Assembly (NCBI GenBank): GCA_025361645.1
Contig: JANYKI010000030.1
Coordinates: forward strand, 1-37,893
Direction of reading: 5' to 3'
DNA: 37,893 nucleotides
Origin: Methanothrix sp.
GTDB lineage: Archaea; Halobacteriota; Methanosarcinia; Methanotrichales; Methanotrichaceae
In this document: in pieces, positions 13,968 to 22,063 of the stretch
Layout of the letters: every line of letters starts with the position of its first letter
Position numbering within the stretch: the stretch's first letter is position 1
Translations under genes and position numbers: made by a program
The notes under the pieces: model-generated
What the model was told of the DNA's origin: nothing
What the model saw: only the letters and a program-made list of their open reading frames with translations
The model's database searches: none

Positions 13968-14426
13968 ATGCCTGGCCCAAAATACACAAAGATAGAGATA
14001 ACCCCTGAAGCCTTTCTGGCTCTTGAATCGGAAACTATTCTTCAGAGCAAGACCCTGAAGAGACTAGCGTCCGAGCTAATACTGAATGGGGTTTCTGAAG
14101 CGTCCCTGGATTTTGCTCAAAGAGCCTTGGCCGCCAACATGGCCAGCCAAAAGTCAAGCGAAAAACTGGCAAAAGTGATCAAGGATATCGGTACTTCTGA
14201 GATAAAATTTGATGCTGCTTTTTTAGAGATTATTGAAAATATGATAAAAGAGAAGGAATATCTGGAAACAATGCTATACGTTGCCCAGCATACGGCTTCC
14301 ATGCAGCGCGATGAACTTCACAGAGTACTGACGATCTGTGAATATCATAATCTCTCCACTGCACACAAAGCCAATATTATTAAGAATTTAAATGATATCG
14401 AATCGGGCAATTGCAAATTCCAATAA
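13968..14426 (+). CDS. All-helical protein of unknown function
   Basis: 152 residues, no family recognised. After a short start (MPGPKYTKIEITPEAFLALE) the protein is predicted to be wholly alpha-helical, with amphipathic segments at about 25-60, 60-80, 84-105 and 108-145 and no membrane helix or cysteine motif apart from two isolated Cys. GAGGTG lies about 14 bases before ATG 13968. It has its own promoter and a clear terminator just after the stop, so it is a single-gene unit. Its composition (many Lys, Glu, Ile, Asn) is more AT-rich than the housekeeping genes nearby. Confidence 0.7.
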   Translation: MPGPKYTKIEITPEAFLALESETILQSKTLKRLASELILNGVSEASLDFAQRALAANMASQKSSEKLAKVIKDIGTSEIKFDAAFLEIIENMIKEKEYLETMLYVAQHTASMQRDELHRVLTICEYHNLSTAHKANIIKNLNDIESGNCKFQ

Positions 14427-14435
14427 TATAGGACG

Positions 14436-14457
14436 AAGGCCGGAAAGCCGGCCTTTT
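14436..14457 (+). terminator. Terminator of the 13968 gene
   Basis: AAGGCCGG / CCGGCCTT, eight perfect base pairs around AAAG, followed by TTC, nine bases after the stop. It also separates this gene from the convergent small gene at 14467. Confidence 0.75.
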
Positions 14458-14466
14458 CAGCCTACA

Positions 14467-14643
14467 TCATTTAATCATTTCAACAGCGGCAATTACTACT
14501 ACCAAAATTGCAGCTGCTATCATTACAAGGTTTCTAACCTCGATGTGCATTACTTGTTCTCTCATATGCTTGGGTCTATGAGTGACTACCTCATGGATCC
14601 AAACCTCATGTTGCAGCATTGCGTCGCTCTTTACAACTGTCAT
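14467..14643 (-). CDS. Tail-anchored small membrane protein, 58 residues
   Basis: Not found by length cut-offs but strongly supported: ATG 14643 is preceded by a near-ideal AAAGGAGGT, spacing 7. The N-terminal 38 residues are soluble and rich in His, Val and charged residues (HEVWIHEVVTHRPKHMREQ), followed by one hydrophobic helix (about 39-54, LVMIAAAILVVVIAAV) and EMIK at the end. It lies 53 bases after the YkgJ-type gene in the same direction and may share its transcript, which itself follows the mtr operon. No family recognised. Confidence 0.6.
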   Translation of the reverse strand: MTVVKSDAMLQHEVWIHEVVTHRPKHMREQVMHIEVRNLVMIAAAILVVVIAAVEMIK

Positions 14644-14696
14644 AAATCTTACCTCCTTTAGCAGGGCGCTGGAATAACCATGCCTTTGCCCTGTTA

Positions 14697-15356
14697 TTAC
14701 TCTTCAGTAGAAAAACTTTGCCAGGCAATAGATCTGCGGCCAGGAAGTGTTCTGCAAACCTCTGCATCCTTCTGGATCTTGCCCTCTCTCGCCAGGATGC
14801 CTACTTCAGAGGCGATTGACTCGCTCCTCTGCCGAAACTGGTCAACTACCAGCCTCTCCAGATCTTTTTTGGCAACGCTTTTCCCTTTGCCGATCCCTGG
14901 ACATGTGGGATTGTAACCAATGCTAAGGATGAGATCACCTTCTGGCGTTGACTTCTCCTCCACTCGGAATGGGAAGAGCTTGCAGGCCCTCGGTCGCACC
15001 GGATAAACGGTGCAGCCCTCCTCGTAGAATACGCAGGTGGTATCCTCCTTGCTCTTCATGACCGGAATGTCCAGGATCACCTTCTTTCCTCCTTCCTCGG
15101 CCCGCACGAATTTGCCGTCGTACTCGTAGAGCGTGTCCACGAAATCCTTCGCGACAAGCACAGTCTTGCGGCCTATGCGTTTGATGTCCTCTTTCGTCAG
15201 GTAGATGAGGTTGGACTTCTCCCAGAACTCCTTTAGTTGCTCCATGGGAACCAGGTCCTCAAACTCCGCTGGCCTTTTATGATGGCAACAGGAGCCGCAC
15301 CTCTGGCACATGAATTTGATATCTCCAAACGCCGTTTGCACAACAACGCGAGGCAA
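14697..15356 (-). CDS. YkgJ family cysteine cluster protein
   Basis: 219 residues of the CxxCxxCC / YkgJ family, predicted to bind a zinc or iron-sulfur centre. Visible motifs are CQRCGSCC at 17-24 and, in the middle, CVFYEEGCTVYPVRPRAC followed by LFPF, the two cysteine groups that mark the family; another Cys is in NPTCPG. Function in methanogens is not defined; members act in protein maturation or demethylase-like contexts elsewhere. TTG 15356 is chosen because GAGGT lies five bases before it and it keeps the N-terminal strand ahead of the first cluster; ATG 15311 would begin immediately at that cluster. It follows mtrH by 32 bases and may be read from the mtr transcript. Confidence 0.82.
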   Translation of the reverse strand: MPRVVVQTAFGDIKFMCQRCGSCCHHKRPAEFEDLVPMEQLKEFWEKSNLIYLTKEDIKRIGRKTVLVAKDFVDTLYEYDGKFVRAEEGGKKVILDIPVMKSKEDTTCVFYEEGCTVYPVRPRACKLFPFRVEEKSTPEGDLILSIGYNPTCPGIGKGKSVAKKDLERLVVDQFRQRSESIASEVGILAREGKIQKDAEVCRTLPGRRSIAWQSFSTEE

Positions 15357-15388
15357 GGAAACCTCAAAAAGAGGAAAAAAGAAGGCGC

Positions 15389-16324
15389 TTAAAGCGTCTT
15401 CTTATAGGGATGGTCGTCGGTCAGAACCTTCAGCCCGAGCTCCTCAGCCGACTCTGCCTTGAAGATGTCCACCATGGCGGCAGCCGGGAAGATCATGGGT
15501 GCGTTCTCGATGGGGCCGTACAGATAGAAGTCTGCGCCCAAGATGCCAGCCACCAGGTTGGCCCCGATGTCCACAGGTGCAAAGGCTTCCTTGTGCTCTT
15601 TCTTCCATCTCTTCATCCAGTCCCAGGCGGAGGCTGCATTGTGGAAGCCTGCGCCCACGGGAAGGCCCAGTTGCGCCTTGACGGCGATGCATGCCCTGTA
15701 GGTAGCACCGGAGCCGTTGCCCAGAGGCATGGCCGCTACATCCAGGAGAATCCTGGTGATGCCGCACTCTTTGGCGTAATCCAGCATGCCCTTCTTGGCG
15801 CCGCCGGCAGCCTTGGTCAAGATGTTCATCTTGCCAACGGTTCCCTTCTCCATGGCATTGAAGGCTAGGACGATAGCGGCATCGAGGTCGCTGTCCTTGA
15901 CGGCCTGCAGCTCCTCTGGTGTAATGGAGGCGTTGATGGAGTTATGGATGGCCTTGTCGGCTACGCCGATCTCAGAGGCGTACTTGACGCCGAAGGCGCG
16001 CACCGACGGTGCAGAGGAATCGATGAGGAATGGGTAATCGGATATGCCCACAAACCAGTCGATCTCCTTCTTCATGGCCTCATCACTCTCTGCAACAATC
16101 TGGTTCATACAGGAGTTGCCGGTGATGTCGCTCATCTCAACCTGTTTATTCCAGAGCCTCTCGGCGGCTGCCGCGTCAAATACTCCGTGATCCGGATCGG
16201 ATACGATCTTGTGCCTGGCGTAGAACATGGTGCCTATGCAGCATGTGGGGTACTCTCCAGGCTGGCCCCCAACCTTGAACTTGCCAAACTCGAAGACCTC
16301 TTGCTTCCTATCAAACTTAAACAC
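15389..16324 (-). CDS. mtrH: Tetrahydromethanopterin S-methyltransferase subunit H
   Basis: Soluble subunit that moves the methyl group from methyl-tetrahydro(sarcina)pterin to the cobamide of MtrA. The 311 residues have the MtrH start (MFKFDRKQEVFEFGKFKVGGQPGEYPTCC, in two parts) and the TIM-barrel pterin-binding motifs such as GNSCMNQIVAES and LLDVAAMPLGNGSGAT. GTG 16324 follows the mtrG stop directly (TAAGTG). It is the last gene of the mtrEDCBAFGH operon. Confidence 0.96.
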   Translation of the reverse strand: MFKFDRKQEVFEFGKFKVGGQPGEYPTCCIGTMFYARHKIVSDPDHGVFDAAAAERLWNKQVEMSDITGNSCMNQIVAESDEAMKKEIDWFVGISDYPFLIDSSAPSVRAFGVKYASEIGVADKAIHNSINASITPEELQAVKDSDLDAAIVLAFNAMEKGTVGKMNILTKAAGGAKKGMLDYAKECGITRILLDVAAMPLGNGSGATYRACIAVKAQLGLPVGAGFHNAASAWDWMKRWKKEHKEAFAPVDIGANLVAGILGADFYLYGPIENAPMIFPAAAMVDIFKAESAEELGLKVLTDDHPYKKTL

Positions 16325-16570
16325 TTAAATCACCCTTGTCCAGTTACCGGCATATACGAACAGCACATATGCCAGTATAATGATCAATCCTGCGCAAACA
16401 CCGTAGGCGGTACCTAGATCCCTGCCGATAGACTTGCCTGCCCGCAGGAATTTCTCGCCTGAGTAGAACTCGATCTTCTCATCGATCTTATCCAACCTGG
16501 CCATAAGCTGGTTGAACTGTTCCGGATCGACAACCGCGACGGGTACTGTCTGTCTTCCTTCTTCAGCCAT
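16325..16570 (-). CDS. mtrG: Tetrahydromethanopterin S-methyltransferase subunit G
   Basis: Small stalk-type subunit of the Mtr complex, 81 residues: a soluble helical part (VDPEQFNQLMARLDKIDEKIEF, cited in two halves) and one C-terminal membrane helix (about 55-75, TAYGVCAGLIIILAYVLFVY). Start ATG 16570 comes three bases after the mtrF stop. Position between mtrF and mtrH is the standard order. Confidence 0.94.
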   Translation of the reverse strand: MAEEGRQTVPVAVVDPEQFNQLMARLDKIDEKIEFYSGEKFLRAGKSIGRDLGTAYGVCAGLIIILAYVLFVYAGNWTRVI

Positions 16571-16573
16571 GGC

Positions 16574-16810
16574 TCACAGCCCCCCCTTAAATATGAAGAA
16601 CGGCCCGATCATCATCAAGAGAGCGATGATGAAACCGGTGAAGAATCCCATCGAAACGGTGGAAAGAACTCCTGAGCTCATTTTCGTCTCTCTGGCCAGG
16701 AGCTGGCCCTTATACTTGATGTCCTCTACAATGTCATCGAAGTACCCTTCTTGGGTCATGATAACCGTGGGATATCCCTGGCCGTAGACAACCTCTTTCT
16801 CCTCTGCCAT
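16574..16810 (-). CDS. mtrF: Tetrahydromethanopterin S-methyltransferase subunit F
   Basis: 78 residues. It has an N-terminal soluble part (YFDDIVEDIKYKGQLLARETK) and a C-terminal membrane helix (about 53-74, MGFFTGFIIALLMMIGPFFIF). A strong AAGGAGGG precedes ATG 16810. MtrF resembles the C-terminal part of MtrA in layout and anchors the stalk of the Mtr complex. Confidence 0.94.
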   Translation of the reverse strand: MAEEKEVVYGQGYPTVIMTQEGYFDDIVEDIKYKGQLLARETKMSSGVLSTVSMGFFTGFIIALLMMIGPFFIFKGGL

Positions 16811-16812
16811 TT

Positions 16813-17550
16813 CTAGATCCCTCCTTTGGGTGCGATCCTCAGGATTAAGCCGAAGAGGATCAGGACAATGGTCATGCCTAGGGCAAGGCCTTCCATCTTT
16901 CCTGCATAAATGCCCGCCTGCAGCTTGTTGAGAAGACCGTTGACAGTCACTGCGGATTGCTGAATTCTGATCCGGTCTCTGATCTCCACAACTTCGGCTG
17001 CCAATGGCCTGGGCCCGTGGACTTCCTCTTCGTCTCCGCCCCGGTTGATCTCTATTCTCATGGGCTCGACGTCTAAGGCCCCCGGATCCTTGGAGACAAG
17101 CTCCTGGATCTTGGCCTTGATCGCGCCCATGTCCTCGGTGTCCATCATCATGACGGGCTGAACTTGCGTTTTGATCCGCTCTATGGACTCCTCGTTCAGG
17201 TTCTGGATGAAGGGAATGGCGCCCGTGGCCCCTACAATCTTTCCCTCCTTATCTATGCCGTCTTTGAGGAAGGCTTCTACAGCCTGGCCGGTGATATGCC
17301 CTTTGACCTCCATTCCCGTAATGATCAGGTATCTGATGTTGGGATTGGAGACCAGATTGGCGGTCATTTTCTCTATTCCGATGTTCTCTGTCTTGCAGGG
17401 TCCAACCAGACCGGCACCGGCAGCGAACAGCTCGGAGGCCTTGAGATGCGATCCGCAGGTACAGACGGCCACCGGGCTTTCCGGATTTCCAACTTCATAC
17501 TCGCCTGTGATCAGCGGCCAAGGATCGGTAGGCTTCTTCTTAAGTACCAT
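16813..17550 (-). CDS. mtrA: Tetrahydromethanopterin S-methyltransferase subunit A
   Basis: Carries the cobamide cofactor that accepts the methyl group and hands it to coenzyme M. The soluble domain contains the family signature GPCKTENIGIEKM (50-62) and GHITGQ with His 85, the expected cobalt ligand; the C-terminus is a single membrane helix (about 217-238, GLALGMTIVLILFGLILRI). I chose ATG 17550 (245 residues), with GGGAGG nine bases upstream, over GTG 17556. The coding region starts just inside the mtrB stop. Confidence 0.96.
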   Translation of the reverse strand: MVLKKKPTDPWPLITGEYEVGNPESPVAVCTCGSHLKASELFAAGAGLVGPCKTENIGIEKMTANLVSNPNIRYLIITGMEVKGHITGQAVEAFLKDGIDKEGKIVGATGAIPFIQNLNEESIERIKTQVQPVMMMDTEDMGAIKAKIQELVSKDPGALDVEPMRIEINRGGDEEEVHGPRPLAAEVVEIRDRIRIQQSAVTVNGLLNKLQAGIYAGKMEGLALGMTIVLILFGLILRIAPKGGI

Positions 17551-17552
17551 TC

Positions 17553-17912
17553 TCACATGCCTCCCGTATGCGTTACTGCGGCTCTTACAATCGCTACTCC
17601 TTCCGGCGTGGCGAACAGCGAGCTGATCAGGATGACAAACGCCACTACCAGGCCGATGATTAAGCCCGCCCAGATGTTGGTGTAGAGGCCGCCGATGTAA
17701 GAGGCTTTGCCTCTGTTGGCATAGGACTCCATGAGTTCGCTGTCCGGCCCCAGTTGGTTCATCATATCCTGCGCTATCCTGTCCAGCCTCTCAATCTTAG
17801 GATAGAGCGGATCGAGCGCGTACTGAACGACGTCCTCCCTCTCCTGTGAGACTGTTCCCTTGATTGGGTCAAATAGCAGACCCAATTCGGGTGATACTCT
17901 AACAACTCCCAT
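17553..17912 (-). CDS. mtrB: Tetrahydromethanopterin S-methyltransferase subunit B
   Basis: 119 residues with a soluble N-terminal part that contains DPIKGTVSQER and a single C-terminal membrane helix (about 79-100, NIWAGLIIGLVVAFVILISS). GGAGGAG precedes ATG 17912. The sequence ends with an extra stretch after the helix (ATPEGVAIVRAAVTHTGGM). It lies in the standard position between mtrC and mtrA. Confidence 0.94.
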   Translation of the reverse strand: MGVVRVSPELGLLFDPIKGTVSQEREDVVQYALDPLYPKIERLDRIAQDMMNQLGPDSELMESYANRGKASYIGGLYTNIWAGLIIGLVVAFVILISSLFATPEGVAIVRAAVTHTGGM

Positions 17913-17925
17913 TTTCTCCTCCTCC

Positions 17926-18738
17926 TTATAGCGCGCTCGGGGGCAGAAGCCCGGTTCCTACCACTGCGGCAGCATCTCTCTTTGCCAGTCTGAAGTACCA
18001 GACAAAGAAGTAGTACCAGAGTGCAAAGCCCACTACTATCGTCAGCATTGCCGGAGCAAATCCGATCGTCACTATGGAGCATATGCCAAGTCCAAACATG
18101 GCCAGTCCGCCGACCATCATACCATCGATGAGCGTCCTGTCCTGCTTCTCATCAGGTCCCAGGTTGGCGTTGAACGGATGGAATAGGGCCATGCCTCCCA
18201 GGATGAAGATGACTGCCAAAAAGCCGGTGTTGTAAACGGTGGCTATGATCTCGTTGTACGATAGAGATCCGGATAGGCTAACGCTCCAGGCAAGTACTGC
18301 CATGGTGCATGCGCCGGAGCCGTCCATCAGTCCTTCTTCCATGATGGGGATGTTGAATTTCATTACCTTATTACAGAGAGTGCCAACGACATACCCGAAG
18401 ACCATGGCGTAAACCAGAGTGATAATCGGGCCTCCCCAGTCAAATCCGAATCTTCCGGCGATGTTCAGGCCGAACACGGCAGCTACGCACGCCATTCCCG
18501 TGCACAGCATTCCCATGGCGGGTACTCCCGTGCCTAGACCATAGGAACAGATTCTGCGGATGGAGTTCGCGCCCCACAGCACTGCAAATAAGGCTGCAAT
18601 GCATCCTATGAAGGAGAATACCTTCGTTCCTGTCATAGCGTTAAGGCCCACAGTCAGATATATCCCGACAACTGACCCGATTATGCCGTACATCCTGAGT
18701 TGCTTGGGCTCTAATTTGAATCCTTTTAGCTGATCCAT
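17926..18738 (-). CDS. mtrC: Tetrahydromethanopterin S-methyltransferase subunit C
   Basis: One of the three polytopic subunits that form the sodium-translocating part of Mtr. The 270 residues contain about seven to eight hydrophobic helices. ATG 18738 has GGGAG nine bases before it and is preferred to TTG 18747, which lies inside mtrD. Gene order and length agree with other mtr operons. Confidence 0.95.
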   Translation of the reverse strand: MDQLKGFKLEPKQLRMYGIIGSVVGIYLTVGLNAMTGTKVFSFIGCIAALFAVLWGANSIRRICSYGLGTGVPAMGMLCTGMACVAAVFGLNIAGRFGFDWGGPIITLVYAMVFGYVVGTLCNKVMKFNIPIMEEGLMDGSGACTMAVLAWSVSLSGSLSYNEIIATVYNTGFLAVIFILGGMALFHPFNANLGPDEKQDRTLIDGMMVGGLAMFGLGICSIVTIGFAPAMLTIVVGFALWYYFFVWYFRLAKRDAAAVVGTGLLPPSAL

Positions 18739-18739
18739 C

Positions 18740-19441
18740 TTAAACAACTCCCAAGGGCTGGATAAGCACCGTCATAATTGCCAAGAGTATTCCTGCAACC
18801 AAGCTTGCTTTGAATGCCAGGGGCCACTTCTTGAACTTGGGATCGTGGAATCCTTCGATAGTTCCCTGAATGTTCCAGGAGGGAATTACAGCTTGCACGA
18901 AGAATATGCCTATGGCGAAGATTGCTGCTTGCGCCGGATTGCCTCCGATTTGCAGACATGGGTAGTAGATCATAGCTCCACCGACGCCACCTAAGAGAGC
19001 GCCAATGGTGCCGCTCACGAAGCATACCGTGGGGATGCCCTGACCTACCGTTCCCGGAGCCACATAAGGCGGCTGGGGAAACATGGTTATGGGGTCATAG
19101 TTGACCTTGGCCGAGGCATAAGGACAGCCAACGGCATAAGAGTAGATGAAGTCGCCAGTCAGCATTGTGGCATCCATCATGATCATGGAGCCCACAGCGC
19201 CGGTAGCCAGAATCGGCCAGATGTTATCTGTGACGGACATCATCAAACCGGCGGATAATAGACCGGTCAGACCCGAGCCTGCTGCCAGGGTAACCGTACC
19301 TGTACCGATACCTGTAGCCTGCGCCATAGCTGCCGGAGCGCCGCCCACAGGCACAAAATGTACGCCTACGCTCACCAGGAGACCGCCAACTATGATCTCC
19401 AGCATATAAATGAGCATATTAGTATCAAAGACAAGGCTCAT
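18740..19441 (-). CDS. mtrD: Tetrahydromethanopterin S-methyltransferase subunit D
   Basis: Polytopic membrane subunit, 233 residues with about six hydrophobic helices and conserved stretches such as GGLLVSVGVHFVPVGGAPAAMA and FIYSYAVGCPYASAKVNYDP. Its ATG overlaps the mtrE stop (ATGA at 19438-19441), indicating coupled translation. Confidence 0.95.
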   Translation of the reverse strand: MSLVFDTNMLIYMLEIIVGGLLVSVGVHFVPVGGAPAAMAQATGIGTGTVTLAAGSGLTGLLSAGLMMSVTDNIWPILATGAVGSMIMMDATMLTGDFIYSYAVGCPYASAKVNYDPITMFPQPPYVAPGTVGQGIPTVCFVSGTIGALLGGVGGAMIYYPCLQIGGNPAQAAIFAIGIFFVQAVIPSWNIQGTIEGFHDPKFKKWPLAFKASLVAGILLAIMTVLIQPLGVV

Positions 19442-20343
19442 GCTGCAATGTCCCCCTTATAGCCTGGATATGGCCCGTACTTCTTCCTCGCGGAGATTTC
19501 CATATAGAGATTATATAAGTTCATAGCAAGTACAAAGAAACATCCCATCGCGATGGCATAAGTTGCCTGAGTAACGGGGTCAAATACCGTTGTTCTCCAG
19601 TTGTCCAGGAACACTGTTAGGCCGAAGCCAAGACCCGTGCACGGACCGCCGAACTTGGCGCAGAACCATGCGTTATCAATAGAATTTCTTAGGCCCGCTT
19701 CTGCCTTCCTGACGATCTGTCCGGAGAGCATAGTGTTGAGGCCCTGTCCGAATAGCCTCCACTGGAATTCACGCTCGCCACCGTAGTGGATATCGCCCAC
19801 TGACGACCCGATAGCTCCCACAGTTATGCCCCAAATGAGGCCGATAACGGGAATCGGGAAAGGATGATGAGGCGTGAGCACGTAGACCTGAATAATTGCA
19901 ATCAGGGTTATGCAAAACGACGTTATCCACACATGCGCCATGATGGATGGCGTTGTGTACCTGATGATATCCAGGTAAATCCACTGATTGAACCTGGCCT
20001 GGCTGGCAGACCGTCCTAGGTAAGCGCTAATAGACATAACGCCGTCGAATAGAGCGGCTAATGAAGCACCAGCAACTGCTGCAAAGAGCAAAGGCATATG
20101 ATAGCCTTCGATGAGCACATAAGCCATGAGACATGCAACCGCACACCACAAAGCATTCGATGGTGGCTCGCCTGCAATGGCCTTATTATAAATCCGGTGG
20201 GGATTTCCTACCTGAGCAGCCAACTGAACTTGTGAGTTGGGATTGCTTTGAGAACCAATATCCGAGTCGATATCCTCAGAAGCACCCGCAACAAACGCAA
20301 GAGCACCAGCCGCAGCACAGATCCCCATGCCAAATGCGTCCAT
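19438..20343 (-). CDS. mtrE: Tetrahydromethanopterin S-methyltransferase subunit E
   Basis: First gene of the operon and the largest polytopic subunit, 301 residues. It includes the family motif SDIGSQSNPNSQVQLAAQVG and GEPPSNALWCAVA. MtrC, D and E together carry out sodium transport coupled to methyl transfer to coenzyme M. GGAGGAGGAATAC precedes ATG 20343, an unusually strong ribosome site, as expected for a highly expressed operon. Confidence 0.96.
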   Translation of the reverse strand: MDAFGMGICAAAGALAFVAGASEDIDSDIGSQSNPNSQVQLAAQVGNPHRIYNKAIAGEPPSNALWCAVACLMAYVLIEGYHMPLLFAAVAGASLAALFDGVMSISAYLGRSASQARFNQWIYLDIIRYTTPSIMAHVWITSFCITLIAIIQVYVLTPHHPFPIPVIGLIWGITVGAIGSSVGDIHYGGEREFQWRLFGQGLNTMLSGQIVRKAEAGLRNSIDNAWFCAKFGGPCTGLGFGLTVFLDNWRTTVFDPVTQATYAIAMGCFFVLAMNLYNLYMEISARKKYGPYPGYKGDIAA

Positions 20344-20424
20344 GTATTCCTCCTCCTTTTCATTTCACCAATTTCATGCTGTTTCAGGATAAAATTGGCT
20401 ATGACGCTCTCGGTATCAATTACC

Positions 20425-20441
20425 TAAACTTATAAACCTTT
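20425..20441 (-). promoter_or_regulatory. mtr operon promoter
   Basis: On the minus strand GCGAAAGG-TTTATAAGTTT gives a purine-rich BRE and a consensus archaeal TATA box, about 90 bases before mtrE, so the message would have a leader of about 65 bases. Confidence 0.7.
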
Positions 20442-20505
20442 CGCGATAGCGGACAGGGAAAATATCTTGCTCATCGCTATCTAATGCAGGTGAAACAAAT
20501 TGAGC

Positions 20506-21042
20506 TTACCAGGGTTCCCTCTTCGCACCCATCCGGTAGCCGATGATATTTGTAACTCGGTGCAGTATAGGGGTTATTAATAATACTATTAATATTATAA
20601 TAGTAGTAAAGTGCTGCATAAACCAGTCCGGTGCGGTGATCAATGTGAGAAGCCAGGCCCCAATGACAAAATCAAGCTGATCTATGATAAAAAGGGGCGC
20701 ACCTCGCTTAAGACCCATGCGGCGCTTGAAGAATGCCGCTACGATATCGCCCAGCATTGCTCCCAGAGAGAGGGCCAGGAGAATGAATAATTGCTCAATG
20801 CCGCTGCCAAAAGTTGGCAGGCCGACATAGGGTGCGACCTGGTTTTGCAAAAGCCCGACCAGAACGCCGCAGACGGTTCCCGCGAAGGTTCCCCGAAAGG
20901 TTTTGCCGTCGCCAAGCAAGCGCCGGCCGTCCGAGAAGATCCGGCCTCCATCCAGAGGCATGCCTCCGCCGAAGAGTGCGGCACAGTTATTGGGTATGTA
21001 TGCGGGCAGCATCAGCCAGAAGGCAATGATCAGGGCATTCAT
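20506..21042 (-). CDS. carS: CDP-archaeol synthase
   Basis: Integral membrane cytidylyltransferase that makes CDP-2,3-bis-(O-geranylgeranyl)-sn-glycerol from CTP and the unsaturated archaetidic acid, ahead of polar head-group addition. The 178 residues show four to five hydrophobic helices and the family motifs MLPAYIPNNCAALFGGG (11-27), PLDGGR and DGRRLLGDGKTFRG (37-50), with the cytoplasmic Asp-rich loop that binds CTP. ATG 21042 has AGGAAG upstream. It lies opposite to the HMG-CoA synthase cluster and beside tRNA-Gly; egsA of the same pathway is at 2295. Confidence 0.92.
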   Translation of the reverse strand: MNALIIAFWLMLPAYIPNNCAALFGGGMPLDGGRIFSDGRRLLGDGKTFRGTFAGTVCGVLVGLLQNQVAPYVGLPTFGSGIEQLFILLALSLGAMLGDIVAAFFKRRMGLKRGAPLFIIDQLDFVIGAWLLTLITAPDWFMQHFTTIIILIVLLITPILHRVTNIIGYRMGAKREPW

Positions 21043-21153
21043 TCTTACTTCCTGAATCGTTTTCGCGTTCTCTCCCTTATATCAAAGTATCTGAGGGACT
21101 AATGGATTTTGGATCGAAACAGTTAAGTTCAACCTCTGCCACCTAAGGGGCGG

Positions 21154-21251
21154 GCGTCGATGGTCTAGTGGTTATGACTTGGGCCTTCCAGGCAGATTTT
21201 GATTCTCTGCGAAGCAAGCCTACAACCCGGGTTCGAATCCCGGTCGACGCA
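21154..21251 (+). tRNA. tRNA-Gly(TCC) with intron
   Basis: Acceptor stem GCGTCGA (21154-21160) pairs with TCGACGC (21244-21250), discriminator A 21251, no encoded CCA. Anticodon TCC is at 21187-21189. The T arm is CCGGG-TTCGAAT-CCCGG. Anticodon stem TGGGC (21180-21184) pairs with GCCTA (21218-21222), which requires removal of a 26-base intron at 21191-21216 in the canonical archaeal position 37/38. Confidence 0.93.
21191..21216 (+). other. tRNA-Gly intron
   Basis: Twenty-six bases inserted directly after the base following the anticodon (37/38), with internal pairing GGCAGA/TCTGC consistent with a bulge-helix-bulge substrate for the archaeal splicing endonuclease. Confidence 0.75.
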
Positions 21252-21303
21252 CTTCTTTTTTGATTAAATTAATTCTTACGTTGAATGCCGAATTATTTTC
21301 GCT

Positions 21304-21314
21304 AGATTTATATC
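21304..21314 (+). promoter_or_regulatory. TATA box of the HMG-CoA synthase cluster
   Basis: GATTTATATCC lies about 28 bases before ATG 21338, predicting a leaderless transcript for the regulator and the genes behind it. Confidence 0.55.
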
Positions 21315-21337
21315 CTAGTTTAACCAGTTGTTGATTT

Positions 21338-22057
21338 ATGAATTCCGGTGGGGAGATCTCCAACGCACGAGGATTACTGGCCGAGAAGATAGCAGGAGAG
21401 ATCACCCTTTCCACTAGTCCTGGGGACACCCTGAGGAAATGGCGCAGAAACTTCGCCATAACCCAGACCGACCTGTCCAATCATATGGGCATGTCTCCTT
21501 CCGTGATCTCCGATTATGAGAGCGGCAGGCGAAAGTCCCCCGGCATAATGATCGTGAGCAAGATCATTGATGCGCTCCTGCGCATCGATGAGAGTCGCGG
21601 CTGCAATGTTCTGCGCGCCTACGAAAACATGTGGGGCGACATTTTAGGCATGGACTCCATCTGCAGCGTCTGCGAGTACCAGGATCCCATCCACCTCGCG
21701 ACCATTGTCGAAAAACTGAATGCCGAGGTCATCTTCGGCCGCACGGATATCACCATCTGGGGCTATACGATAATAGATAGCATGAAGGCCATCATTGAGA
21801 TGCTTCCCGACCAGTTCCAGAAGATCTACGGACGCAGCACGGCTCGCGCCCTGATATTCACCGGCGTTCACTCGGGCAAATCGCCCATGGTGGCGGTGCG
21901 GGTGAGCAACCTCAAGCCCGGCGCGGTAATCTTGCAGGGGATAATGCCGTCCGATGTGAGTCCCATTGCCATTAGAATCGCCCAGGTCGAGAATATTCCT
22001 CTTTTAACGACACATTTTTCCGTTGACGATATCTCTATTGCTCTGAGCAAAGGGTGA
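21338..22057 (+). CDS. Archaeal HTH transcriptional regulator (COG1709-like)
   Basis: 239 residues. An Xre-type helix-turn-helix is at about 31-75 (LRKWRRNFAITQTDLSNHMG, then SPSVISDYESGRRKSP), followed by a C-terminal ligand-binding-like domain (about 110-237) with GRTDITIWGYTIID and HSGKSPMVAVRVSNLKPG. This combination is the archaeal COG1709 type. It is followed after six bases by HMG-CoA synthase, a pairing widely seen in archaea, so it is likely to control the mevalonate genes. That target is inferred from position. Confidence 0.82.
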   Translation: MNSGGEISNARGLLAEKIAGEITLSTSPGDTLRKWRRNFAITQTDLSNHMGMSPSVISDYESGRRKSPGIMIVSKIIDALLRIDESRGCNVLRAYENMWGDILGMDSICSVCEYQDPIHLATIVEKLNAEVIFGRTDITIWGYTIIDSMKAIIEMLPDQFQKIYGRSTARALIFTGVHSGKSPMVAVRVSNLKPGAVILQGIMPSDVSPIAIRIAQVENIPLLTTHFSVDDISIALSKG

Positions 22058-22063
22058 AATCTC

